Positions 1 through 4,409 of a stretch of DNA of 5,628 bases are shown here, in pieces. The stretch is taken from assembly GCA_902784045.1 (NCBI GenBank), contig CACZTE010000001.1, positions 1-5,628 on the forward strand, given 5' to 3'. Each line of letters opens with the position of its first letter. Within the stretch, counting starts at the first letter, position 1. The notes beneath the pieces were generated by a model, which saw only the letters and a program-made list of their open reading frames with translations, was not told where the DNA came from and made no database searches. A program made the translations under genes and the position numbers. Source of the stretch: an uncultured Eubacterium sp. (lineage in GTDB: Bacteria; Bacillota; Clostridia; Eubacteriales; Eubacteriaceae).

Positions 1-100
1 ATCGGCACTTAACATATTGACGCTTGATGACTTTGCCGTGAGCTACGGTACTTTCATCTGGCGGAAAAATATCACAACTGATCTGATAAAGGAGGAAACT

Positions 101-313
101 ATGGCACTGACTATTGATAGTTCAATCAAAGATTTAATGAAAAATCCCGAAGCCGTTGAAATCTGCAAAAAACACGGTATGGATTTGACTGACAGACGGA
201 TTAAAATGGCTGGCGGAATGAGCGCGAGAAAACTTGCTGGTATTCCGGGTACGGGCATGAGCGCTGATCAGACAAAAGCGCTGGAAGAAGAACTCGCCGC
301 TGCGGATCTCTAA
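101..313 (+). CDS. Small stand-alone helical-domain protein (70 aa), function unknown
   Basis: The start at 101 is chosen because a near-perfect ribosome binding site (AAGGAGGAAA, 90-99) sits just upstream; an in-frame upstream extension to 17 has no such site. The product is short, charged and predicted helical, with no signal peptide, membrane segment or cysteine pair. Residues 1-25 (ALTIDSSIKDLMKNPEAVEI, then a KKHG motif) resemble the opening of DUF1858-type and related 70-residue domains. The middle MAGGMSARKLAG and the final helix MSADQTKALEEELAA match, from memory, a small C-terminal domain fused to many glycoside hydrolases and esterases in Bacillota, with the pattern 'leader helix - PEA - GMTLRQLAG - ALxxELAAL'. 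Here it stands alone. The role is unknown; a binding or docking module is a guess. TTGACG at 17-22 could be a -35 box, but no good -10 box follows. A weak hairpin terminator lies downstream at 332-369, so the gene is probably monocistronic. Confidence 0.85.
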   Translation: MALTIDSSIKDLMKNPEAVEICKKHGMDLTDRRIKMAGGMSARKLAGIPGTGMSADQTKALEEELAAADL

Positions 314-331
314 AGGATTCGCTTAATCGAA

Positions 332-369
332 GGCCGTTATCCGCGCTGATAAAGCGCCTAGCGGTCTTT
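332..369 (+). terminator. Weak intrinsic terminator after the 70-aa gene
   Basis: Outer arms GGCCG (332-336) and CGGTC (362-366) pair with one G-T. An inner perfect stem GCGCT/AGCGC (343-347 and 353-357) closes a GATAA loop. Only three T follow directly, then an AT-rich stretch. It begins 19 bases after the stop codon, the expected place for the end of this transcript. Pairing was done by eye and no folding energy was calculated. Confidence 0.45.
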
Positions 370-681
370 AACTATATTTGACTGAATACTAAATAATCAA
401 ACAATTGTATTTTAGGGAGCGTGGACGCTTCGATTAAAACAAATTGACGCATTGTGTTTGTCGTCGCTCAGTGAATCGACATCCTTTGCTGCAAGAATTA
501 TATTTATTATCACTTCATCACGCATTGAATACAAAATTGATATTGCTGCCATTCCCGTTCTGTGCGCGCATGTAATTTTTGATGTAATAAGCCCTTGTCA
601 AACGGCTGCTTAAAACTGCGGACAAAAACGTGATTTGCTGGCAAACTGTATTTCTTTGCCGAAAATAATCTTCCGCAAAGA

Positions 682-704
682 CGTTATCGTCACCCGGCAG
701 ATTT
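682..704 (+). repeat. Short spaced repeat CGTTAT-N5-CCCGGCAGATTT, copy 1
   Basis: CGTTAT (682-687), five unrelated bases, then CCCGGCAGATTT (693-704). The same arrangement with the same 5-base gap occurs at 2184-2206, exact in both blocks, and in degenerate form at 2150-2172. Similarity to the 2150 copy extends upstream through a shared TTCCGCA (671-677 and 2139-2145). Function unknown. Confidence 0.5.
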
Positions 705-768
705 AATTGTAGCGGCGATATCGCTAATCGTTAGATTATTATCCGCATCTTATTTCAAAAGTCTATGT

Positions 769-799
769 CTCTCGGTTCAAGATGACCGAGAGCTTTTTT
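769..799 (+). terminator. Strong orphan intrinsic terminator
   Basis: A perfect 8-base stem CTCTCGGT (769-776) / ACCGAGAG (785-792) with an 8-base loop is followed by C and six T (794-799). This is a textbook rho-independent terminator on the plus strand. No gene lies within 450 bases upstream, so it ends either read-through from the 70-aa gene or an unannotated RNA. Confidence 0.8.
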
Positions 800-853
800 C
801 GAATTGCCCATTGAGGTTATGTAACATGACAATTACGCATTTATTTTGGTAGT

Positions 854-868
854 GCCGGCTATGCCGGC
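854..868. repeat. GCCGGC-TAT-GCCGGC hairpin
   Basis: Two copies of the self-complementary hexamer GCCGGC flank a TAT loop and give a 6-base GC stem. No T-run follows on either strand, so it is not a normal terminator. It stands out in AT-rich surroundings. Role unknown. Confidence 0.45.
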
Positions 869-964
869 TGTTATGATTCACCATTGACCGATAAATCAAA
901 AACGGCTGTTGTAACTTTAAAAAACTGAAAAACACTGGATTTCTAATGTATCTTGCGATTATTT

Positions 965-996
965 ATATCGATATTGCCTAGATATCGTGATATAAT
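965..996 (+). promoter_or_regulatory. Extended -10 promoter overlapped by palindromes (nitrilase gene)
   Basis: TATAAT at 991-996 is preceded by TG at 988-989, giving a perfect extended -10 element TGnTATAAT. No good -35 box lies at the right distance, which is usual for extended -10 promoters. The perfect palindrome ATATCGATAT (965-974) and the near-palindrome ATATC-GT-GATAT (982-993) share the half-site ATATCG and overlap the promoter, as expected of a repressor operator. The expected start near 1003 would give a leader of about 118 bases before the nitrilase start at 1121. That an operator is present is inference. Confidence 0.6.
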
Positions 997-1120
997 CATA
1001 ATATAAGAATGAATAAACGGCAGGTGGCTTGATCAGGAAGATTTGGATTTATCGAAGTCATTGGCTTACACATGATTGGGCATATTGGGATGAATATGTA
1101 TGGATAAGGCGGTAAGAAGT

Positions 1121-2017
1121 ATGAGAATTTTTGCTTTGGAGTTAAACAATGAAATTAAAGGAATCAAAGCCAGAAAAAAATATATTGAATCGCTAATTGT
1201 GAATTTGCCGTCACCTGAGCTTGTGGTGTTGCCGGAACTTTCGATTTGCAGCTATATGGCCAGCCAGGAAATCTGGCAATACGCGGATGACTTTGGGCGG
1301 GATACGGCGACGTGGGCAGTGGAGATGGCTCAAAAATACAATACATATATCGGTGTCGGCTATTTGGATAAGGAAAAAGACGACTACTTCAATCGCTACA
1401 TGATTGCTGGCAAAGGTGGCGTTTGCGGTATTGTGACGAAATCCGAGGGGGAATCGGCGGTTTTCAAACGCGGACGTTTCGGAAGTTTAATCGAGACACC
1501 ATTTGGAACCGTCGCCGTCGCTATTTGTTATGATTCACGGAGAAAGCATTTTTATGACAATATCAAAGACAGACAAATATCCCTTATTTTGTTTCCCCAC
1601 GGCGCACCTGCCGATCCTGTGAAATCCGATGAGGAGAAAAATACCAATGACTATTTTTGTGGGTGCTATGTGAAAGCATTCGATGTGCCGGTGGTTTATG
1701 TGAACAGCGTCGGCGCCTTGGAATACATGCCGGGTAAAATGGGGAGAATGATGGAAAAAGCGGGATTTCGCATGAATGGCAGAACCAAAATATACGGAGC
1801 GAAGGGCGCATGCATTGATAGCGATATTGCCGAGGCCGTTGGCGTTGAAGCGGTGCTTGTCAATAAAAGCCGTCAATCTGATATCCGGTTTTACGGCGAA
1901 GATATTAACAAAGGGAACCGGCTTTTTCGGAAATTTATCCTTGAGCCCGATGTAAAAATGGGCATTAGAATGTACGAAAAGGGAAAGCAGATAGAAAAAG
2001 CAAAAGTCCTCTCTTAA
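1121..2017 (+). CDS. Carbon-nitrogen hydrolase, nitrilase superfamily (298 aa)
   Basis: Cytoplasmic thiol hydrolase or amidase acting on a carbon-nitrogen bond; the substrate cannot be told from the sequence. From the chosen start, the Glu-Lys-Cys triad of the family is visible: E39 in VVLPELSI, K107 in GIVTKSEGES, and C136 in VAICYDSR. Typical later strands follow, LILFPHG (about 155-161) and VPVVYVNSVG (about 189-198). The length fits stand-alone members. The start at 1121 is preferred over an in-frame ATG at 1100: AAGGCGG (1106-1112) lies 8 bases before it, and MRIFALELN matches the first beta strand of the family. The C-terminal 60 residues after the core are lysine/arginine-rich and less typical. 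No terminator lies directly after the stop; the next plus-strand terminator is at 2497-2517, so the mRNA may carry a long structured 3' end. Possible relatives include omega-amidases and N-carbamoyl amidases; no gene symbol is justified. Confidence 0.93.
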   Translation: MRIFALELNNEIKGIKARKKYIESLIVNLPSPELVVLPELSICSYMASQEIWQYADDFGRDTATWAVEMAQKYNTYIGVGYLDKEKDDYFNRYMIAGKGGVCGIVTKSEGESAVFKRGRFGSLIETPFGTVAVAICYDSRRKHFYDNIKDRQISLILFPHGAPADPVKSDEEKNTNDYFCGCYVKAFDVPVVYVNSVGALEYMPGKMGRMMEKAGFRMNGRTKIYGAKGACIDSDIAEAVGVEAVLVNKSRQSDIRFYGEDINKGNRLFRKFILEPDVKMGIRMYEKGKQIEKAKVLS

Positions 2018-2149
2018 ATGATTTAGAGGCAATTCCCAGCAATTCAATTTGCAGGCAGATATTTCATTTGCGGACAATTATTTATTTTTTTCCGAAAAAA
2101 CCTCTGGGTATTGTGTTAGCTTTCTGCCGTGAATCGATTTCCGCAGTTA

Positions 2150-2172
2150 CGTTATTGAAACCCCATAGATTT
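2150..2172 (+). repeat. Spaced repeat CGTTAT-N5-CCC...AGATTT, degenerate copy 2
   Basis: CGTTAT (2150-2155), five bases, then CCCCATAGATTT (2161-2172), which matches CCCGGCAGATTT at 9 of 12 positions. It starts 34 bases before copy 3. An upstream TTCCGCA at 2139-2145 is shared with copy 1. Confidence 0.35.
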
Positions 2173-2183
2173 AACCGAAGAAG

Positions 2184-2206
2184 CGTTATTCTGTCCCGGC
2201 AGATTT
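2184..2206 (+). repeat. Spaced repeat CGTTAT-N5-CCCGGCAGATTT, copy 3
   Basis: CGTTAT (2184-2189), five unrelated bases, then CCCGGCAGATTT (2195-2206). Both blocks are identical to copy 1 about 1.5 kb away, while the 5-base gap differs completely. Function unknown; a two-part protein-binding site or a remnant of a dispersed repeat are possibilities. Confidence 0.5.
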
Positions 2207-2289
2207 TGGCGCGGATGAGACCGGCCGTTGAACCCGGTAGCGTGAAACGCGAAAGGTCCAAAAGATTATTGTTTACCTAAGTTAGGCAA

Positions 2290-2517
2290 AAGCGTGCCGT
2301 CACAGTAGCTTGCAGCCATGCACGCTTCGCCTATGGCTCGCGTTTTAAGTGAGCGTCTAAATTTTAAATTTAGCAACGCGAACTTATCGAGTGAAGCGGG
2401 TGGAATGGGCAGGCCTTGCATGGCACACTGCTGCTCTGCCTTCGCTACGCTCGTCAATCGCAGTGTCGTGTGTGCAAGCACGTGATTGTCATTTTCGCCG
2501 CTTCGTGCGGCTTTTTT
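2290..2517 (+). ncRNA. Candidate structured RNA: hairpin array ending in a terminator
   Basis: Successive pairings found by eye: AAGCGTGC/GCACGCTT (2290-2297 with 2320-2327); CGCGTT/AACGCG (2339-2344 with 2375-2380) enclosing the 17-base palindrome CTAAATTTTAAATTTAG (2357-2373); AGTGAA/TTCGCT (2390-2395 with 2441-2446, one G-T) continuing into GGCAG/CTGCC (2408-2412 with 2436-2440); and a competing long stem CTTGCA/TGCAAG (2415-2420 with 2473-2478) over ACACTGC/GCAGTGT (2425-2431 with 2460-2466). A terminator at 2497-2517 closes the array. No coding frame is convincing: the minus-strand frame across it has no ribosome binding site or known domain. It may be an independent small RNA, the structured 3' end of the nitrilase mRNA, or a dispersed palindromic repeat. 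No matching RNA family was recognised. Confidence 0.4.
2497..2517 (+). terminator. Strong intrinsic terminator
   Basis: GCCGC (2497-2501), loop TTCGT, GCGGC (2507-2511), then TTTTTTATTTTTTT. It ends the plus-strand transcript coming from the nitrilase gene or from the hairpin array just before it. Confidence 0.8.
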
Positions 2518-2590
2518 ATTTTTTTGCGAAAAGGTAATTTCAAAAACCGGTTTTTTGCCTAGATGAAAAAATGGGTTAAACAGGGAAGCA

Positions 2591-2628
2591 AAATAAAAAA
2601 ACACCGGGGCTTTCGCTCCGACGGTGTT
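2591..2628 (-). terminator. Terminator of the GNAT gene, overlapping its stop codon
   Basis: Read on the minus strand, AACACCG (2628-2622) pairs with CGGTGTT (2606-2600). Inside, GGAGC-GAAA-GCCCC pairs with one A-C mismatch. T-rich TTTTTTTATTT (2601-2591) follows. The first stem bases are part of the GNAT stop codon (2629-2627), so terminator and gene end overlap. There is no T-run on the plus side, so it works in one direction only. Confidence 0.85.
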
Positions 2629-3193
2629 AAATATCGTCTCGACTGTAGAGTTCCGGCTTTACTGCCGCGTCGGGGAAATTGGCGGCGATGATTTCGGCGA
2701 ACTGCTCAATGACCGCTTTGTCAAAATTCTCTTTGGAACTGGTGATGATAAATTCGGTATCGTTAAAATTGAGGAACCAACCGGTTTCATTGAAGCCGTT
2801 TTTCAAATAGAATGAACGTCTGCGTTCGCGTTGCTCGGTGTTATCGCTGGCTTCAAAAGGACTTTCGTAATCAAAAAGCAGCGGCTTTTCATTGCAGTAG
2901 ACGATGAGGGCTTTGATGGCCTTGCTGCCGATACCGGATGAGCGTTTTTCCGGTGAAGTCGCGAAAAAATTCAGATAGACAAAGTCTCCGGCATCGAAGA
3001 TGACGAAAAATCCGGAAAAGTCGTCGGCGGCGTCATCGGGATAAATACCGAGAACCTCAGCGGACATTGTTTCCGTAATGGCCATAATCTCATCCATGCT
3101 CATCGGACGTTCATCGATGGGGAAGGCAGTTTCATAGAGGTTTTTGACTTTGGAATAATCGGGATGGTCAGCTGAGATTTTTTTTAGAATCAT
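2627..3193 (-). CDS. GNAT-family N-acetyltransferase (188 aa)
   Basis: Predicted to transfer an acetyl group from acetyl-CoA to an unidentified amine substrate in the cytoplasm. The acetyl-CoA pyrophosphate-binding motif A is clear: YLNFFATSPEKR, then SSGIGS (R84, G87, G89; pattern RxxGxG), followed by a helix. Motif B appears as RRRSFYLKNGFNETG (about 124-138), with the aromatic FY and the GF turn. The full GNAT core is present and the length is typical. The start at 3193 is chosen because CGGAG (3205-3201) lies 7 bases upstream and the first strand of the fold follows. The frame stays open upstream to 3352, but those 53 extra codons look unlike any GNAT N-terminus. Two alternative hairpins lie in the leader (3221-3260). 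The gene is divergent from the 96-residue paralogue at 3742 and convergent with the nitrilase gene. Confidence 0.93.
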   Translation of the reverse strand: MILKKISADHPDYSKVKNLYETAFPIDERPMSMDEIMAITETMSAEVLGIYPDDAADDFSGFFVIFDAGDFVYLNFFATSPEKRSSGIGSKAIKALIVYCNEKPLLFDYESPFEASDNTEQRERRRSFYLKNGFNETGWFLNFNDTEFIITSSKENFDKAVIEQFAEIIAANFPDAAVKPELYSRDDI

Positions 3194-3220
3194 CGTAATT
3201 CTCCGTTTCTTTAGAGTCTT

Positions 3221-3260
3221 TTGTCGGATGAACTGACAAGCCGATGATGAGATTCCGACA
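3221..3260 (-). promoter_or_regulatory. Two competing hairpins in the GNAT leader
   Basis: TGTCGGA (3222-3228) pairs with TCCGACA (3254-3260), a perfect 7-base stem. TTGTC (3221-3225) can instead pair with GACAA (3235-3239). The two share the 3221-3228 arm and exclude each other. They lie 28-67 bases upstream of the GNAT start codon in the predicted 5' leader, where such switching could control translation. No known riboswitch family was recognised. Confidence 0.35.
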
Positions 3261-3331
3261 TGGCTATTAAACATGATGAAGGCGTTTTCGTCAAATGATG
3301 AATTGAAGACGATGCTGTTTTGACATCGAGG

Positions 3332-3348
3332 TTTTTTCGCCGAAAAAA
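3332..3348. repeat. Palindrome TTTTTTCGCCGAAAAAA
   Basis: Two 8-base arms around one central base, lying in the GNAT leader. Together with the preceding GAG it shares the 12-mer GAGGTTTTTTCG (3328-3339), in inverted orientation, with CGAAAAAACCTC at 2093-2104, which ends a similar palindrome (2086-2100). Confidence 0.4.
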
Positions 3349-3367
3349 GCAATAGACAGAATTTAAA

Positions 3368-3384
3368 TCGAGTATAAACCTCGA
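3368..3384 (-). promoter_or_regulatory. Possible GNAT promoter -10 box within an inverted repeat
   Basis: On the minus strand, TATACT (3376-3371) matches the -10 consensus at five of six positions. It lies within the inverted repeat TCGAG (3368-3372) / CTCGA (3380-3384). The -35 side is a T-rich tract with only a weak TTTGTT match. A start near 3364 would leave a leader of about 170 bases. Confidence 0.35.
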
Positions 3385-3450
3385 ATATTACAACAAAAAA
3401 AATAAACTTAATTTAAAAGGTGTTTTACGGTTTTTTAACGTTTTATCGGC

Positions 3451-3456
3451 TATAAT
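3451..3456 (+). promoter_or_regulatory. -10 box TATAAT upstream of the first 96-aa gene
   Basis: A perfect TATAAT at the end of a very AT-rich stretch. The -35 side has no clear TTGACA at 16-18 bases. A start near 3463 would give a leader of about 280 bases for the gene at 3742. Confidence 0.45.
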
Positions 3457-3462
3457 AGCTTT

Positions 3463-3741
3463 GGTTAAGCCCAATCAGACTTTTCCTGGGTCAGGCAATC
3501 GTGCCGCGGCGTCGCCGGCGCAAAAGCGGGTCAAAAACAAGCGGAAGAAACCCGCAATAGAAGGGATATCCGCTGCCGCCTCATCCAAAAAAGACAGCGT
3601 CATGTCCGTGGGGCGTCAGGCGGTCGGTCGGATAGCATCGACAATCAGCTTGTGAGCTCTCATAGGAAGAGCGTCAAATTGTTTTACCGGGACGGCGTGA
3701 AAGGATTGGGTGAGAACAGTCAAAACAAGAGGAGAAATAAC
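3463..3741 (+). other. GC-rich leader region of unknown function
   Basis: By direct count, bases 3361-3420 are 12/60 G+C and bases 3481-3660 are 104/180 G+C, an abrupt change. A hairpin GCGGGT/ACCCGC (3526-3531 with 3550-3555) and a GC-rich run near 3503-3520 are visible. Open frames exist on both strands (64 codons on plus from 3461, 42 codons on minus from 3603), but neither has a ribosome binding site. It is probably a long untranslated leader, a structured RNA, or a remnant of another gene. No known riboswitch, SRP RNA, tmRNA or RNase P RNA pattern was recognised. Confidence 0.4.
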
Positions 3742-4032
3742 ATGTCTGAAAAAAGAAAATATCACTTTGCGTCAGAAACGGCTATCGGCTACATCGAGGG
3801 CGATCTCTATCTGGAAATCGACGGCAACGACCTAGAAGGATCCTTTGATATGGGAGAAGCCAAAATGCGCTTGCGCGATGGCTACTACGAAGAAAATCGC
3901 TTTAAGGGCAGTTTTAGCGAAACCGTATTGTTCACGCCGGTGGAAGGCACGATTGAAGGTCAGATTGAAGGTGATGATTGTACGTTGGAAATGGTCACCG
4001 GATTTGGAAAACGCGTCCTTCACAGCGTTTAA
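3742..4032 (+). CDS. Small beta-rich paralogue A (96 aa), function unknown
   Basis: The start at 3742 is set by AGGAG (3730-3734) 7 bases upstream and by exact agreement with paralogue B; an in-frame extension to 3652 is not conserved. The protein is acidic and soluble, with no signal peptide or membrane segment and one cysteine (C80). It is built of short predicted beta strands with glycine/aspartate turns: YIEGDLYLEIDGNDLEGSF (17-35), DGYYEENRFKGSF (46-58), PVEGTIEGQIEGD (66-78), TLEMVTGFGKR (81-91). This rhythm resembles small calycin-like beta-barrel domains in anaerobic Bacillota, where G-x-L-x-L-x-x-x-G-x-x-L-x-G blocks alternate; that is inference from pattern, not a recognised family hit. 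Paralogue B lies 377 bases downstream, 77 of 96 residues identical. There is no clear terminator directly after the stop, so read-through into the following gap is possible. Confidence 0.9.
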   Translation: MSEKRKYHFASETAIGYIEGDLYLEIDGNDLEGSFDMGEAKMRLRDGYYEENRFKGSFSETVLFTPVEGTIEGQIEGDDCTLEMVTGFGKRVLHSV

Positions 4033-4239
4033 GACGGTGAGGCCCTTTGGGCAAAATCCGAAACGAAAAGGACAACAATAGTCAAAGCAGAATAAATCAA
4101 AAACACGGCAAGTTTCACAACGGGCAAAACCGGTTCCCGGATTGACGCGTGGACGATGAACGACGGAAAAATGGTCATGCGGGTGATGAGGCCGGTCTTT
4201 CCGATTTAGAAGGCGAGGTACCGATGTTGGTAGAGGGTT

Positions 4240-4266
4240 ATCATGCTTGGCATGATTGACAATCAT
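4240..4266. promoter_or_regulatory. Overlapping palindromes with ATCAT/ATGAT half-sites
   Basis: ATCATGC-TTG-GCATGAT (4240-4256) and ATGATTG-A-CAATCAT (4252-4266) are both perfect and share the central ATGAT arm. A further ATCATGAT is at 4306-4313. A perfect TTGACA (4256-4261) lies inside the second palindrome, but no -10 box follows at the right distance. The cluster suits cooperative binding of a regulator upstream of paralogue B, or two mutually exclusive RNA hairpins. Function is inferred. Confidence 0.45.
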
Positions 4267-4342
4267 ATCCGCGTGTCGGGCGCTTTGCTTTAACGTCCCT
4301 TTCAAATCATGATACATACAAACGTTCATACAATAATAAGCA

Positions 4343-4367
4343 CGTCTAAATCTTAGATTTCATGACG
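4343..4367 (+). repeat. Conserved hairpin CGT-CTAAATCTTAGATTT-..-ACG, second copy
   Basis: AAATCT/AGATTT pairs around one base, flanked by CGT (4343-4345) and ACG (4365-4367). The same layout occurs at 2354-2378 with CTAAATTTTAAATTTAG inside. The internal pair T-A (2363/2367) is replaced by C-G (4352/4356), a compensatory change. Both are followed by CGAA. It lies 43-67 bases before paralogue B. Confidence 0.45.
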
Positions 4368-4409
4368 CGAAATGATTAAACGAAAATATATCAGAAAAGA
4401 GGAGAAAAA

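Larger units (their letters stand above)
314..1120. other. 807-base stretch without a convincing gene
   Basis: No open frame here looks like a real protein on either strand. The stretch holds a weak terminator (332-369), a 10-base inverted repeat TTAATCGAAG/CTTCGATTAA (323-332 and 428-437) flanking it, one copy of a short spaced repeat (682-704), a strong orphan terminator (769-799), a GCCGGC-TAT-GCCGGC hairpin (854-868), and an extended -10 promoter with palindromes (965-996). A 28-codon TTG-initiated frame (1029-1115) abuts the nitrilase gene and is treated as a finding, not as a gene. Confidence 0.7.
2018..2289. other. Gene-free region after the nitrilase gene
   Basis: No believable gene. 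One plus-strand open frame (2068-2280) has no ribosome binding site or recognisable domain. The region holds an A/T palindrome TTTTTTCCGAAAAAA (2086-2100), two copies of the spaced repeat (2150-2172 degenerate, 2184-2206 exact), and a short palindrome CCTAAGTTAGG ending at 2286. It is probably the 3' untranslated part of the nitrilase mRNA or decayed sequence. Confidence 0.55.
4033..4409. other. 377-base gap between the two paralogues
   Basis: No convincing gene. The gap holds the palindrome AACCGGTT (4128-4135), the overlapping palindromes at 4240-4266, another ATCATGAT at 4306-4313, a hairpin shared with the 2353 region (4343-4367), and possible weak promoter elements (TACAAT at 4329-4334). 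A 36-codon GTG frame (4149-4259) contains DLEG, also found in the paralogues, but resembles them no further. Confidence 0.55.

Noticed and set aside
826..852. Eight-codon leader peptide (MTITHLFW) after GAGG
   Set aside because: Too short to judge. It precedes only a GCCGGC hairpin and no gene for 270 bases, so chance is the simpler explanation.
2068..2280. 70-codon plus-strand open frame after the nitrilase gene
   Set aside because: No ribosome binding site, no domain-like pattern, and it contains the short repeats also seen in non-coding sequence at 682-704.
2266..2604. 112-codon minus-strand open frame
   Set aside because: It lies over the hairpin array and the plus-strand terminator, has no ribosome binding site, and shows no recognisable domain. 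The GNAT terminator overlaps its start.
3194..3352. N-terminal extension of the GNAT protein by 53 residues
   Set aside because: The extension is unlike a GNAT N-terminus and has no ribosome binding site, while the ATG at 3193 has CGGAG at proper spacing and starts the fold.
3475..3603. 42-codon minus-strand frame opposite the GC-rich leader
   Set aside because: It reads like a protein in places (SFLDEAAADIPSIAGFF) but has no ribosome binding site and no known family; the open frame may follow from high GC alone.
3461..3655. 64-codon plus-strand open frame beginning with TTG
   Set aside because: The start would lie at or before the likely transcription start after TATAAT, and there is no ribosome binding site. 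The composition is Ala/Ser/Lys-rich as expected of GC-rich non-coding DNA.
4149..4259. Possible decayed third copy of the 96-residue gene, sharing DLEG
   Set aside because: Outside about ten bases around DLEG, neither DNA nor protein resembles the paralogues.
4256..4261. Perfect TTGACA as a promoter -35 box
   Set aside because: No -10-like hexamer lies 15-19 bases downstream (the region is GC-rich), so it is better explained as part of the palindrome.
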